DNA from: Micromonospora terminaliae
Lineage (GTDB): Bacteria; Actinomycetota; Actinomycetes; Mycobacteriales; Micromonosporaceae
Assembly (NCBI RefSeq): GCF_009671205.1
Contig: NZ_CP045309.1
Location: 2,356,001-2,420,000, forward strand
Length of the DNA stretch: 64,000 nucleotides
Direction: 5' to 3'
The first letter of the stretch is position 1. The number at the start of each line of letters is the position of its first letter. Below the pieces are notes generated by a model. That model saw only the letters and a program-made list of their open reading frames with translations. It made no database searches and was not told the DNA's origin. A program made the translations under genes and the position numbers. This document shows positions 26,919-35,540 of the stretch, in pieces.

Positions 26919-27683
26919 GTGGTCGAGCTGACCTGGCACGGGCACAGCACCGTGTGGATCGAGGACGCGGGCACCCGGCTGCTGACCGACCCGCTGCTGC
27001 GCAACCGGCTGGCCCACCTGCGCCGGCGCCGGGGAACGGCCCCGCGACTGCCGGCCGCCCCGGACGCCGTACTCGTGTCGCACCTGCACGCCGACCACCT
27101 GGACTTCGCGTCGCTGCGCCGGCTGCCCTCGGACACCGCGCTGGTGGTCCCCGCGGGAGCCAGGCCCCTGGTCCGCCAGGCCCTCGGCGCGGCGGCCGCC
27201 GGCCGGTGCACGGAGCTGGCGACCGGCGAGCGGATCACCATCGGCGGGCTTGACGTCACGGCCGTGCCGGCCGCCCACCACGCCGGGCGGGGGCCCTGGT
27301 CCCGGCACCGGGCACCCGCCCTCGGCTACCTCGTCGAGGGTCGCGCGCGGACCTGGTTCGCCGGGGACACCGGCCTCTTCGACGAGATGGCGGCCCTCGC
27401 GCCGCTGGATCTCGCGCTGATCCCGGTCGGCGGGTGGGGGCCGACGCTCGGCCCCGGCCACCTCGATCCGGCCGGGGCCGCCGAGGCGGTACGGCGGGCC
27501 GGGGCGGCGTGGGCCGTGCCCATCCACTACGGCACCTTCTGGCCGGTCGGCCTCGACCGGGTCCGGCCGGACCGCTTCCACGGGCCCGGCGACGAGTTCG
27601 CCCGGCAGGCGGCAACGGTGTCGCCGGCCACCCGGGTACGGGTGCTGCGGCCGGGCGAGTCGCTCGCGGTGTGCCGGCCGTGA
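26919..27683 (+). CDS. MBL-fold metal-dependent hydrolase (UlaG/RomA-like)
   Basis: 254 residues from GTG 26919 (VVELTWHGHSTVWIEDAGTR). The metal site SHLHADHLD is a clear HxHxDH motif. Further ligands are H in VTAVPAAHHAGR, D in WFAGDTGLFDEM, and H in VPIHYGTFWP, the last typical of the UlaG/NAPE-PLD-like branch. It overlaps the DedA gene by the GTGA arrangement. The substrate may be a lactone or phosphodiester; it cannot be determined here. Confidence 0.9.
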   Translation: MVELTWHGHSTVWIEDAGTRLLTDPLLRNRLAHLRRRRGTAPRLPAAPDAVLVSHLHADHLDFASLRRLPSDTALVVPAGARPLVRQALGAAAAGRCTELATGERITIGGLDVTAVPAAHHAGRGPWSRHRAPALGYLVEGRARTWFAGDTGLFDEMAALAPLDLALIPVGGWGPTLGPGHLDPAGAAEAVRRAGAAWAVPIHYGTFWPVGLDRVRPDRFHGPGDEFARQAATVSPATRVRVLRPGESLAVCRP

Positions 27684-28261
27684 CGGCGACGCTGGGTGCG
27701 CTGGGCTCGCTGCTGCTCGTGGTGCTCCTCGGCTCCGTGGTCCCCGTGGTGCCGACCGGTGCGGCGGTCAGCGGCGCGGCCGCGCTCGCCGCCCACCAGC
27801 ATCCGGTGACCGTGGTCCTGGTGGTGCTCGCCGGGGCCGTCGGCGCGTACGTCGGTGACCTCGCGACGTTCCGCCTGCTCGGCTGGGGCGGCGGGAGCAT
27901 GGCCCGGCGGGTGCCGGGCCTGCGCGCCGACCAACGGATCGACCGGGTGCCGGTCCGGGTCCGGGAGGCGCGCGTCTCGACGCTCCTGGTGTCCCGGCTC
28001 ATCCCCGGCGGCCGGATCCCGGTGCTGCTGGCCGCCGCCGTGGCGGGACTGGCCTGGCGCCGCTTCGCCGTCGCCAACGCGCCGGCCAGCCTGCTGTGGT
28101 CGGTGCTCTACGCCGCGATCGGGGTCCTCGGCCGTGCGGTCTTCCCCGAGCCCTGGGAGAGCGTCGTGGTCGCCATCCTGCTCGTCGTGGTCATCAGCCA
28201 GGCGCTGGGCTGGCTGAACCGGCGGCGGGCGGCGCGGGAGGATCCGCTGGCCACGCAGTAG
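27680..28261 (+). CDS. DedA-family membrane protein
   Basis: 193 residues from GTG 27680, overlapping the preceding stop by 4 bases. Membrane segments include ALGSLLLVVLLGSVVPVVPT, VVLVVLAGAVGAYVGDLATF, and a long C-terminal helix (VVVAILLVVVISQALGWLNR). The family signature shows as LLVSRLIPGGRIPVLLAAAV and AGLAWRRFAVANAPASLLWS. DedA proteins are flippase-like, involved in lipid carrier recycling and membrane homeostasis. Its 3' end overlaps the convergent phosphatase gene by 68 bases. Confidence 0.87.
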   Translation: MTATLGALGSLLLVVLLGSVVPVVPTGAAVSGAAALAAHQHPVTVVLVVLAGAVGAYVGDLATFRLLGWGGGSMARRVPGLRADQRIDRVPVRVREARVSTLLVSRLIPGGRIPVLLAAAVAGLAWRRFAVANAPASLLWSVLYAAIGVLGRAVFPEPWESVVVAILLVVVISQALGWLNRRRAAREDPLATQ

Positions 28262-30569
28262 CCGTCGCCCGCGCCGCCCGCCCGGCACCGGGGTCGTCCG
28301 CCCCGTCCAGTTCGCCGCCGGTGTGCTCGTCGGGCCGGCGCAGGCCCAGCCGGCGCAACCAGCCGAGCAGGTGGCGGTGGACGGCGTCCGGGCCGACCAG
28401 CTCGCCGTCGCGCGGCCAGTCCGCGGGGTGGACGAGCAGGGCCTGCGTCTGCCAGCCGCCGAGCCCTCCGTGGCAGCCGACCAGCTCCTCGAAGGCCGCC
28501 ACCTCTTCGAGGCCCGGATCCACCGTGCTGATGACAACAAGGTCGCCCACGTGTTCGGTCGCCTGATGGCGCAGCAGGTCGTGACGGGCCCGCGGGCCGT
28601 ACGGGACCAGCGGGTCCTCGCCGTCGACCCGCCCGTCGCGCAGGCGGTGGCAGCCCCGCGCCCCGATCGCCAGCGGACCGGCCGCGGAGTCGACCACGAC
28701 CAGCCCGACGCCCGGATGCGCGGCCAGGCCGTCGATGAGCCCCGGCGCCACGGCGTCGACGCGCTCGCGGGTCAGCCGTCCCGGATGGCGGGCCAGGTAG
28801 ATCATCGCGAGGTTGCCCGAGGCCACCACCACCGTGGCGGGGTCGGTGTGGGTCGCCGCGTCCTCGCGCTCCGCGGGCCCGAGGCTGACCTCGCCGCCGT
28901 CGACGTGCGAACGCAACGCCAGGCGGGTCGCCGCGCCGGTCGCCCCGCCCGAGCCGGCCGCCTCGGTGAGCAGCGTGTTCAGCCGTCCCCACTCCTCGTC
29001 CGGGCCGGTGACCTCGGCGGCGGCCACCTCCGGGACCGGGCCGGCGGCCGTCGCGCCGCCGGGCACCACCTCACCTACCGGGGGCGCGGCGAGCCGGGCG
29101 ACCACGTCGGCGAGGGACTCGCCGTACCGCTGGCGGAACGTGGCGCCCTGACTCTGCCCGTGGTCGCTCAGCACCACGATGTGGTAGCGCCGGGCCGCCT
29201 CGGCGGCCAGCCGCTGGAGGACGCCCAGCGTCTGGTCGAGCGCCTCGAGGACCGCCATGGCCTGCGGCCGGGCCGGCCCGGCGTGGTGGGCGACCTCGTC
29301 GTAGTCCAGGAAGTCGCAGAAGACGACCGGCGCCCCGGCGGCCAGCTGCTCGGCGATGAGCGACACGTTCAGGTCGCTGAGCAGGCTCGCCATCGGGCGC
29401 AGGGCCAGGTAGGAGCCGCTGCGCCGGCCCCGGGGCCGGATGTCGCGCAGCCGCTGCCGCCGCGCCTCGTACAGCTCGCGGACGACCTGACCGGCGCCGC
29501 GGACGACGGCACGGGCGAAACCGTACGGGCTGGCCATGAAGACGGCGTAGCCCCGGGTGGACCGGCCGGGCAGCCCCGCACGGCTCACCGTGAGCAGGCT
29601 GGTCGGGGCGTCGCCGGAGAAGACGGTGCTGATGCTGACACCGCCGTCGCGCAGCAGCCCCTGCCCGGTGGACAGGCGCTGCTCGATCTCGGCGGCGTCG
29701 CGGGGCCGGCTCGTCACCACCAGGCGGCCGGGGGAGTGGCCGCCGTCGCCGTTCGGCGTTCCCTTCTCGTACCACCGGTAGGCCGGCAGCCGGTGGACGT
29801 CGCCGTAGAGCAGGCCCGCCTGGGCCGCGGGCGTGGTGGCCGGAAGGCCGGTGTGCCAGCCGGCCAGGCGGTGGCTGCCGGTGCGGAGCCACCGGCCGAT
29901 GGTGGGCAGGTTGCCGGCGCGGATGGCCCACTGCACGAGCGGCGCGGCCACACCGTCGAGCTGGACGACGAGCAGGCCCTCGGGCTGGTGCGCCCGGGCG
30001 GCCACCGCCGCGGCGCGGCCGTGCCGCAGCCGGTGCCGCCATCCGGGGCGGAGACGCCGCTCCCGCCGGCGCCGGGCCCGGGTCATCACCCACAGCATCT
30101 CGCTGACGAACGCGTCGTCGGTGCCGGCGTCGGCGAGCCAGTTCACGACCGCCGCGAGCGCCACGGCGAGCCAGGCGGCGGCGAAGGCGTCGGCGAACCC
30201 GGCGACGTCCGCTTCCGGGTCCAGGCGCAGCGCGACGTACATGACGATCGCCTGCACGGACACGCCGATGACGAGCGCGCCGAGCCCGCCGAGCAGAGTG
30301 GCCAGCGCGAACAGCACCGGACGCAGCACCGCGCCGATCCCGGCGATCAGACCGACCAGCCACAGCGTCGCGAGCAACCCGCTCGCGGTGACCCCCGGCA
30401 GCAGCCACAGCGTCACGCTCAGCACCACGAACGAGGTGACCGCGCTGCGCAGCAGGCTCCGCAGCCGGGCGACCGTGGGCCGGTAGTCGCGCAGCACCCG
30501 CAGGCCGACGCGGCCGGCCTCGGTAAGGCGCCGGTCGCCGTCGGCGTCCGCGTCCGGCTCCATTTCCAT
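28194..30569 (-). CDS. Membrane phosphodiesterase/alkaline phosphatase-like protein with N-terminal 4-TM holin domain
   Basis: 791 residues from ATG 30569. Four membrane segments lie within about residues 40-155 (VTSFVVLSVTLWLLPGVTAS, LLATLWLVGLIAGIGAVLRP, LLGGLGALVIGVSVQAIVMY, AAWLAVALAAVVNWLADAG), matching the mycobacterial 4-TM holin type. A cytosolic-looking alkaline phosphatase superfamily domain follows (GLLVVQLDGVAAPLVQWAIR; VFCDFLDYDEVAHHAGPARP; HIVVLSDHGQSQGATF), with Asp and His clusters that should bind two metals. This fusion recurs in actinomycetes; its substrate is unknown. A Pro/Ala-rich tail overlaps the DedA gene. Confidence 0.88.
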   Translation of the reverse strand: MEMEPDADADGDRRLTEAGRVGLRVLRDYRPTVARLRSLLRSAVTSFVVLSVTLWLLPGVTASGLLATLWLVGLIAGIGAVLRPVLFALATLLGGLGALVIGVSVQAIVMYVALRLDPEADVAGFADAFAAAWLAVALAAVVNWLADAGTDDAFVSEMLWVMTRARRRRERRLRPGWRHRLRHGRAAAVAARAHQPEGLLVVQLDGVAAPLVQWAIRAGNLPTIGRWLRTGSHRLAGWHTGLPATTPAAQAGLLYGDVHRLPAYRWYEKGTPNGDGGHSPGRLVVTSRPRDAAEIEQRLSTGQGLLRDGGVSISTVFSGDAPTSLLTVSRAGLPGRSTRGYAVFMASPYGFARAVVRGAGQVVRELYEARRQRLRDIRPRGRRSGSYLALRPMASLLSDLNVSLIAEQLAAGAPVVFCDFLDYDEVAHHAGPARPQAMAVLEALDQTLGVLQRLAAEAARRYHIVVLSDHGQSQGATFRQRYGESLADVVARLAAPPVGEVVPGGATAAGPVPEVAAAEVTGPDEEWGRLNTLLTEAAGSGGATGAATRLALRSHVDGGEVSLGPAEREDAATHTDPATVVVASGNLAMIYLARHPGRLTRERVDAVAPGLIDGLAAHPGVGLVVVDSAAGPLAIGARGCHRLRDGRVDGEDPLVPYGPRARHDLLRHQATEHVGDLVVISTVDPGLEEVAAFEELVGCHGGLGGWQTQALLVHPADWPRDGELVGPDAVHRHLLGWLRRLGLRRPDEHTGGELDGADDPGAGRAARATATAWPADPPAPPAAGSASPAPG

Positions 30570-30612
30570 GACAATGCCACACCTGAGCTGGCAAGATCCG
30601 CAAGAGGGGTGG

Positions 30613-31062
30613 TCAGGCGGCTCCGGGCCCGGGGAGCGGGTCGACGTCGCCGGCGTGCATCGGCTGCCCGCAGTGCGCGCAGCGCAGCTCGACATGGCTG
30701 ACCTGGCCGCAGGCGTGGTGGCGGTAGAGCACCGGTGGCCCGGCCGCACCGGCCAGCCACCGGTCGCCCCACCCGACCATGACCATGAGCAGGTCGACCA
30801 GCTCGGTGCCCTTCTCGGTCAGGACGTACTCGAAGCGGGGTCTCCGGTCGTAGGGACGGCGTTCCAGCACCCCGTGGGCGACCAGGTGGTTGAGCCGCTC
30901 GGTCAGGACCTTGCGGGAGATGCCGAGGTCGGCCTGGAGCTGCTCGAACCGGGTGAGGCCGACGTTCACGTCACGCAGGATCAGCGGCGACCAGGGTTCG
31001 CCGATGACGTCGAGCGTGCGCGCGATCGAGCAGGCCATCTGGCCGAAGTCGGTGCGCTGCAT
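30613..31062 (-). CDS. HxlR-family transcriptional regulator
   Basis: 149 residues. CSIARTLDVIGEPWSPLILR is the family opening. VGLTRFEQLQADLGISRKVL, then TERLNHLVAHGVLERRPYDR and FEYVLTEKGTELVDLL complete the winged helix. The C-terminus has HACGQVSHVELRCAHCGQPM, with three cysteines and histidines that could bind zinc. It diverges from the DHFR-like/PPOX pair across overlapping inverted repeats, and is its likely regulator. Confidence 0.92.
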   Translation of the reverse strand: MQRTDFGQMACSIARTLDVIGEPWSPLILRDVNVGLTRFEQLQADLGISRKVLTERLNHLVAHGVLERRPYDRRPRFEYVLTEKGTELVDLLMVMVGWGDRWLAGAAGPPVLYRHHACGQVSHVELRCAHCGQPMHAGDVDPLPGPGAA

Positions 31063-31078
31063 GGCATCAATCTACCAC

Positions 31079-31098
31079 TTGAGGTTCCCTCAAGGAAC
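31079..31098. promoter_or_regulatory. HxlR operator region
   Basis: Two overlapping inverted repeats, TTGAGG-n3-CCTCAA at 31079-31093 and GTTCC-n5-GGAAC at 31084-31098. The motif AAGGAACYCAG occurs at 31092-31102 and again at 31128-31138, just ahead of the start at 31153. Repeats on both sides of the promoter suit a divergent repressor or activator. Confidence 0.7.
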
Positions 31099-31152
31099 TC
31101 AGACTGCTACGGTGACGGAGTCTCCTGAAGGAACCCAGAAGGGGTGAGCGGA

Positions 31153-31746
31153 ATGAGCAAGGTCCTCGTCGCACTGTCGGTGTCCGTCGACGGCTACATC
31201 ACCGGACGCGATCCCGGGACCGGTCGCGGGCTCGGCGACGCGCCGATGCTGTTCGACTGGTACTTCGACGGCGACACGCCCAGCCGGGTGTTCGACGGGT
31301 TCCGGCTGAGCGAGCCCAGCGCCCGCGTCTTCGACGCCCTTGCCGCGCGCATCGGCGCCAGCCTCGTCGGCCGCCACACCTACGACGACTCCGGATGGTC
31401 GGCCGGCGGCACCCCGCACCCCGACGCGCCGCTCGTCGTGCTCAGCCATCGCCCGGCGCCGCAGCGCAACGAGCGGCAGACCTTCGTGAGCACCGGCATC
31501 GAGGACGCCGTCGCCGCGGCTCGCGACGTCGCCGGCGACAAGGACGTCGCACTCATGGGCGGCGGCGTCGCGACCGAGGCCCTGGCGGCCGGCCTCGTCG
31601 ACGAGGTGGTCCTGCACCAGGTGCCGATCCTGCTCGGCGGCGGGCGACCGTTCTTCCAGCCGCTGCCCGCGCACGTGCGCCTGCGGCTGGTCGAGGCCGT
31701 CGCGGCCCCCGGTGTCACCCACCTGCACTACGAGGTCGCGCGATGA
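31153..31746 (+). CDS. Dihydrofolate reductase-like protein (RibD C-terminal family)
   Basis: 197 residues from ATG 31153 (GTG 31144 is an option). VLVALSVSVDGYITGRDPGT opens the fold. GASLVGRHTYDDSGW and the NADPH-binding KDVALMGGGVATEALAAGLV follow, then DEVVLHQVPILLGGGRPFFQ. It is a paralogue type of the gene at 7646, not a close copy. It overlaps the PPOX gene by ATGA and is divergent from the HxlR regulator. Confidence 0.9.
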   Translation: MSKVLVALSVSVDGYITGRDPGTGRGLGDAPMLFDWYFDGDTPSRVFDGFRLSEPSARVFDALAARIGASLVGRHTYDDSGWSAGGTPHPDAPLVVLSHRPAPQRNERQTFVSTGIEDAVAAARDVAGDKDVALMGGGVATEALAAGLVDEVVLHQVPILLGGGRPFFQPLPAHVRLRLVEAVAAPGVTHLHYEVAR

Positions 31747-32144
31747 GCCCGGTCACCGGCGGCCTCGACCCCGAGGTGCGGCGCGTGCTCGACGGCGCCC
31801 CGATCGCCCACCTCGCCACCGTCGGGCCCGACGGCTCGCCCCACACCACCCCCGTCTACATCGGTACGCACGGCGACCGCGTCGTCTTCTTCACCGGCCC
31901 GGAAACACGCAAGGCCCGCAACCTGCGCCACGACCCGCGGGTGGCGCTGTCCGTGGCGCCGGCCGACAACCCGTTCGCGCCGCTCGTCGTCCGCGGCCGC
32001 GTCGTCGAATGGGTCGAGGGCGACGCGGCGTGGCAGCTCATCGACCGGCTGGTCGCCAAGTACACCGATCAGCCGTACCCGCGGGGGCAGGAGCGTGTCG
32101 TGGCGGTGATCGCAGCCGACCACCAGACCATCGGCGTCGGCTGA
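31743..32144 (+). CDS. PPOX-class F420-dependent-type oxidoreductase
   Basis: 133 residues from ATG 31743. APIAHLATVGPDGSPHTTPV, then VVFFTGPETRKARNLRHDPR and VALSVAPADNPFAPLVVRGR are the split-barrel flavin/F420-binding family seen in mycobacteria and other actinomycetes. It probably reduces small molecules with F420H2, although FMN cannot be excluded by sequence. It is translationally coupled to the DHFR-like gene. Confidence 0.9.
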   Translation: MSPVTGGLDPEVRRVLDGAPIAHLATVGPDGSPHTTPVYIGTHGDRVVFFTGPETRKARNLRHDPRVALSVAPADNPFAPLVVRGRVVEWVEGDAAWQLIDRLVAKYTDQPYPRGQERVVAVIAADHQTIGVG

Positions 32145-32212
32145 GCGGCCCGACGCCTGGCGACACGCGTGCCCACTGTGGCGGCTGGCATTCGCCGCAC
32201 CATGCCGATCGC

Positions 32213-34810
32213 TCAGGACAGGATTTCGACGTAGCCGTCGGTGCCGTGCAGGCGGATGCGCTGCCCGTCCCGGATCAGCCTGGTGGCGTCGGGCACGCCG
32301 ACGACGGCGGGCAGGCCGTACTCCCGGGCGATCACGGCCCCGTGGGTCATGAGGCCGCCCACCTCCGTCACCAACCCTCGCACCGCGACGAACAGGGGTG
32401 ACCAGCTCGGGTCGGTGAAGGCGGTGACCAGGATGTCGTCCGGTTCGAGATCGGCCTCGGCCACGTCCAGGATGACGCGGGCCCGCCCCTCGACGATCCC
32501 GCCCGAGACGGGGAGTCCGACCAGGGCGCCGTCCGGCACGTCGTCGCGCCGGTACGCCCCGGAGAGGCACTCGCCCTCGGACGTGAGCACCCGGGGCGGT
32601 GTGAGCGCCTGATTCGACCGGAACTCCTCCTTCCGCCGGCGGATGAGCTCGTCATCGGCGTGGTTCGTGCGGACCACGTCGTGCAACTCGGCGAACGTGA
32701 GGTAGAAGATGTCCTCCTTCTCGCGCAGCACGCCGGCCCGCACGAGCCGCTCTGCCTCCTTCAGCAGGGCCTGCTTGTAGACGAAGTAGCGGCTCACGAT
32801 GGCGTACTTCGGATACTCCCGGTACCCGATGAAGGTGCGGACCCGGTCGATCATCCGCTTGGTCTCCGCGGCCTTCGGCTCCCCGTCGGGCAGGGCGCGC
32901 AGGCGCTCCAGGATGTCCTGTTCCTTCCTCGCCGCCGCCCGGCGCCCGTGCGCGAAGCGCCGCGCGCGAGCGCCCGGCTCGAAGTTCCGGACGTTGTCGA
33001 GGATGAGGGGCACGAGCGCGGTGGGGTGCTCGCTCCAGCGCGGCCGCGTGATGTCGATCTCGCCGACGCAGCGCATCCCGTACGTGTCGAGGTAGGCCCG
33101 GATGGCGTCGCGCGCCTCGCGGCCCCCCGGGAGCGTGGCCAGCTCGTCCAGGAAGCCGTCGTCCCCGGCCTTCTCCAGGAAGGCCACCACCTCCGGGTAC
33201 GGGCGGATGACGTCGGCGACGTCGAGGAGCGCGAGTCCCATCTCCGACGTGATGTTGTGTGGCGCGGACAGCGTGAGCGTGTCGGAGGCGTTCTTCTCAC
33301 CGAGCCAGGCGAGCAGCCGCTCGTTGAGCCACCACGAGGCCTCCATCCCCGCCATGATCGCCTGCATGTTCTGCGGGTCGCCCAGGAGTCGCTTGTGCTC
33401 CTCGAAGGCCGCCAGGAGGAAGTCGAACAGCGCCGTCCCCGACTTCGTCGCGATGTCGCGCCGCAGGGCGGCGAGAGCGGTCCGGCTGCGGTCGATCAGG
33501 CCGGTGACGACGGCCGGGTCGGTCTCGATCGGGGCGGGCGCGCCACCGGCGCGCGGCGCCGCCGGAGTCGGATCGGGGAGTGCCGGGATGAAGTCGCCGC
33601 GGCCGATGAGGGTCTCCAGTGCGTCCCTGGTCAGCGGATCGGCCTTGCCGGCCATGTCCAGCAGGCCCGCCCGGCTCGACGGCGCTGCCAGGGCCCGGGT
33701 GGCGTCGACGAACAGCCGCCCGCCGGCCTCGTGCATCGGCGCCATGGCCGTGAGCTGCCACATGGAGAAGCCCAGGGGCTTCATGGCGTCCGTCATCATC
33801 TGCTGGTGACCGACGGAGAGGTAGACGTGGTTCTCCCCGTCGGCGGACCTGGGGATCGGGAACAGCGTGGTGATCGGCCGGCTCTGGACGATCTGGAAGT
33901 CGTCGTCGACCAGGCACCATTCGATGTCCTGCGGGCGGCCGAAGTGCGCCTCGATCCGCCGGCCGAGCTGCACCAGCCGCAGGACCTGCGCGTCCGTCAG
34001 CGTCGGCTGCTGCTGCCGCTCCGGGTCGATCGCCTGGTGCGTCGTCCCGCCGGCCGGCAGCGCGTGGACGGCGAGCCGCTTGGTGGCGATCGTCCGGTCG
34101 ACGACCGCGCCGTCCCGCACCGTGTACGCGTCCGCGTTCACCAGCCCGGAGACCAGCGCCTCGCCGAGTCCGAAGCTGGCCTCCACGGAGGCGACCTTCC
34201 GGTTGGACGTGACCGGGTCGGCCGTGAACAGGACGCCGGCCACCTGCGGGAAGACCATCGTCTGGACGACGACGGCCATCTGGACCCGGCGGTGGTCGAT
34301 GCCGTTGCGCTGGCGGTAGGTCACCGCGCGCTCGGTGAACAGCGAGGCCCAGCACCGGCTGACGTGCCGCAGGATCGCCGCCGGCCCCACCACGTTGAGG
34401 TAGGTGTCCTGCTGCCCGGCGAAGGAGGCCGTCGGCAGGTCCTCCGCCGTCGCGCTGGACCGGACGGCGTACGCCGCCCGCTCACCGTGCCGGGCGAGCG
34501 CCCGGGTGATCGCCGCCGCCACGTCGTCGGGGAGGACGGTTCCCTCGATGGTGCGGCGGATCTCCGCACTGAGCGTGCGGATCCCCTCCCGGTCGTCCGG
34601 GTCCAGGCGCGACAGCTGAGCGAGCCGCTCGTCGATCGCCGGCGCCTCGGACACGACCCGCCGGAAGGCGTCCGTCGTCACGCAGAACCCGGCCGGCACG
34701 CGAATGCCGTCGATCCGCGCCAACGCCCCCAGGTGCGCGCCCTTGCCGCCGGCGAGCACGACCTGCGTCTCGTCGACCTCGTGCACATCCGACACGTATT
34801 GCTCGATCAT
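32213..34810 (-). CDS. rph: Rifampin phosphotransferase
   Basis: 865 residues, the usual length of Rph. It inactivates rifamycins by moving the beta-phosphate of ATP onto the ansa-bridge hydroxyl, with the catalytic histidine swinging between ATP and drug sites. The ATP-binding domain is N-terminal (ETQVVLAGGKGAHLGALARI; YAVRSSATAEDLPTASFAGQ). The rifamycin-binding domain lies in the middle, and the swivelling His domain is at the end (GGLMTHGAVIAREYGLPAVV, H823). The motif THGAVIAREYGLPAVVG is the PEP-synthase-type phospho-His. It has its own control region with a rifamycin-associated palindrome, so expression is probably drug-induced. Confidence 0.96.
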   Translation of the reverse strand: MIEQYVSDVHEVDETQVVLAGGKGAHLGALARIDGIRVPAGFCVTTDAFRRVVSEAPAIDERLAQLSRLDPDDREGIRTLSAEIRRTIEGTVLPDDVAAAITRALARHGERAAYAVRSSATAEDLPTASFAGQQDTYLNVVGPAAILRHVSRCWASLFTERAVTYRQRNGIDHRRVQMAVVVQTMVFPQVAGVLFTADPVTSNRKVASVEASFGLGEALVSGLVNADAYTVRDGAVVDRTIATKRLAVHALPAGGTTHQAIDPERQQQPTLTDAQVLRLVQLGRRIEAHFGRPQDIEWCLVDDDFQIVQSRPITTLFPIPRSADGENHVYLSVGHQQMMTDAMKPLGFSMWQLTAMAPMHEAGGRLFVDATRALAAPSSRAGLLDMAGKADPLTRDALETLIGRGDFIPALPDPTPAAPRAGGAPAPIETDPAVVTGLIDRSRTALAALRRDIATKSGTALFDFLLAAFEEHKRLLGDPQNMQAIMAGMEASWWLNERLLAWLGEKNASDTLTLSAPHNITSEMGLALLDVADVIRPYPEVVAFLEKAGDDGFLDELATLPGGREARDAIRAYLDTYGMRCVGEIDITRPRWSEHPTALVPLILDNVRNFEPGARARRFAHGRRAAARKEQDILERLRALPDGEPKAAETKRMIDRVRTFIGYREYPKYAIVSRYFVYKQALLKEAERLVRAGVLREKEDIFYLTFAELHDVVRTNHADDELIRRRKEEFRSNQALTPPRVLTSEGECLSGAYRRDDVPDGALVGLPVSGGIVEGRARVILDVAEADLEPDDILVTAFTDPSWSPLFVAVRGLVTEVGGLMTHGAVIAREYGLPAVVGVPDATRLIRDGQRIRLHGTDGYVEILS

Positions 34811-34869
34811 CGCGATGTCGCGCCCCGATTCTTCGTCCGTTCCCCGGTCCGGCCGACGATTCTGCGCCA

Positions 34870-34900
34870 GACCCGGGGTCTTGCGGCAAGACCCCGGGTC
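34870..34900. promoter_or_regulatory. Rifamycin-associated element (RAE)-like palindrome ahead of rph
   Basis: A perfect 31-base palindrome: 15-base arms around a single G at 34885, with the core GGGTCTTGCGGCAAGACCC at 34876-34894. It matches the general form of the RAE described upstream of rifamycin-inactivation genes (CTTGCGGCAAG core). It lies 59 bases upstream of the rph start at 34810. Confidence 0.85.
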
Positions 34901-34940
34901 CGATATACGTTAAAGTGGGGCCGCGGAAGATCCCGCGAGA

Positions 34941-35459
34941 TCAGCTGATCAGCGGGCGACTCACGACACTTTCGGTGCGGCCGCTCAACTCCCGGTCCAG
35001 GCTCTCCTGCGCGTCGCGCATCGCCTCGGCATACTGCGGCTCGGCGAGCCGCCGCATGCCCACCTCGGGTGCGACCTCCTCTACCACCGCGCTGATCCAC
35101 CAGATGTTGCCGAACGGGTCGCGTACCCGGCCGCCCCGCTGACCGAAGGCGTGGGTCGCCGGCGCGGTGACCACCCGGGCCCCGGCGGCGACCGCGCGCT
35201 CGATCGCGGTGTCGGCGTCGGGGACGAAGACCCGCAGCAGCGACGGCATGGCCGGCCAGTCCGGCTGGCGATCGAAGGCCAGCAGAATCGTGTCGCCGAC
35301 CCGGATCTCGGCGTGGCCGATCGTCCCGTCCTCCAGGCGTACCCGGCCGAGCTCGACCCCGTCGAACACCGCGGTGACGAAGTCCAGCAGCTGCCCGGTG
35401 TCCGGCGTGACGATCCACGGTGCGGCGGTCGTGTACCCGGCGGGCGCGGTGCGGCTCAT
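34941..35459 (-). CDS. VOC-superfamily protein (PhnB-like)
   Basis: 172 residues from ATG 35459, with AGGGAG upstream. IVTPDTGQLLDFVTAVFDGV, then AEIRVGDTILLAFDRQPDWP and AGARVVTAPATHAFGQRGGR followed by VRDPFGNIWWISAV match the PhnB-like branch. It is divergent from the WYL regulator at 35541 and presumably controlled by it. It lies upstream of rph but is separated by the RAE, so it is not obviously part of the rifampin response. Confidence 0.87.
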   Translation of the reverse strand: MSRTAPAGYTTAAPWIVTPDTGQLLDFVTAVFDGVELGRVRLEDGTIGHAEIRVGDTILLAFDRQPDWPAMPSLLRVFVPDADTAIERAVAAGARVVTAPATHAFGQRGGRVRDPFGNIWWISAVVEEVAPEVGMRRLAEPQYAEAMRDAQESLDRELSGRTESVVSRPLIS

Positions 35460-35508
35460 AGTGGATCTCCCTCGTGTCGTGTGAACTGCGCCCACGGTAG
35501 ATCGCGTA

Positions 35509-35527
35509 TAGGTCAATTCCTGTCCTA
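35509..35527. promoter_or_regulatory. WYL regulator operator-like repeat
   Basis: TAGGTCA-n5-TGTCCTA with one arm mismatch, in the gap between the VOC gene and the WYL regulator, 14 bases before the latter's start. Confidence 0.6.
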
Positions 35528-35540
35528 GTCACGCGGCAGA

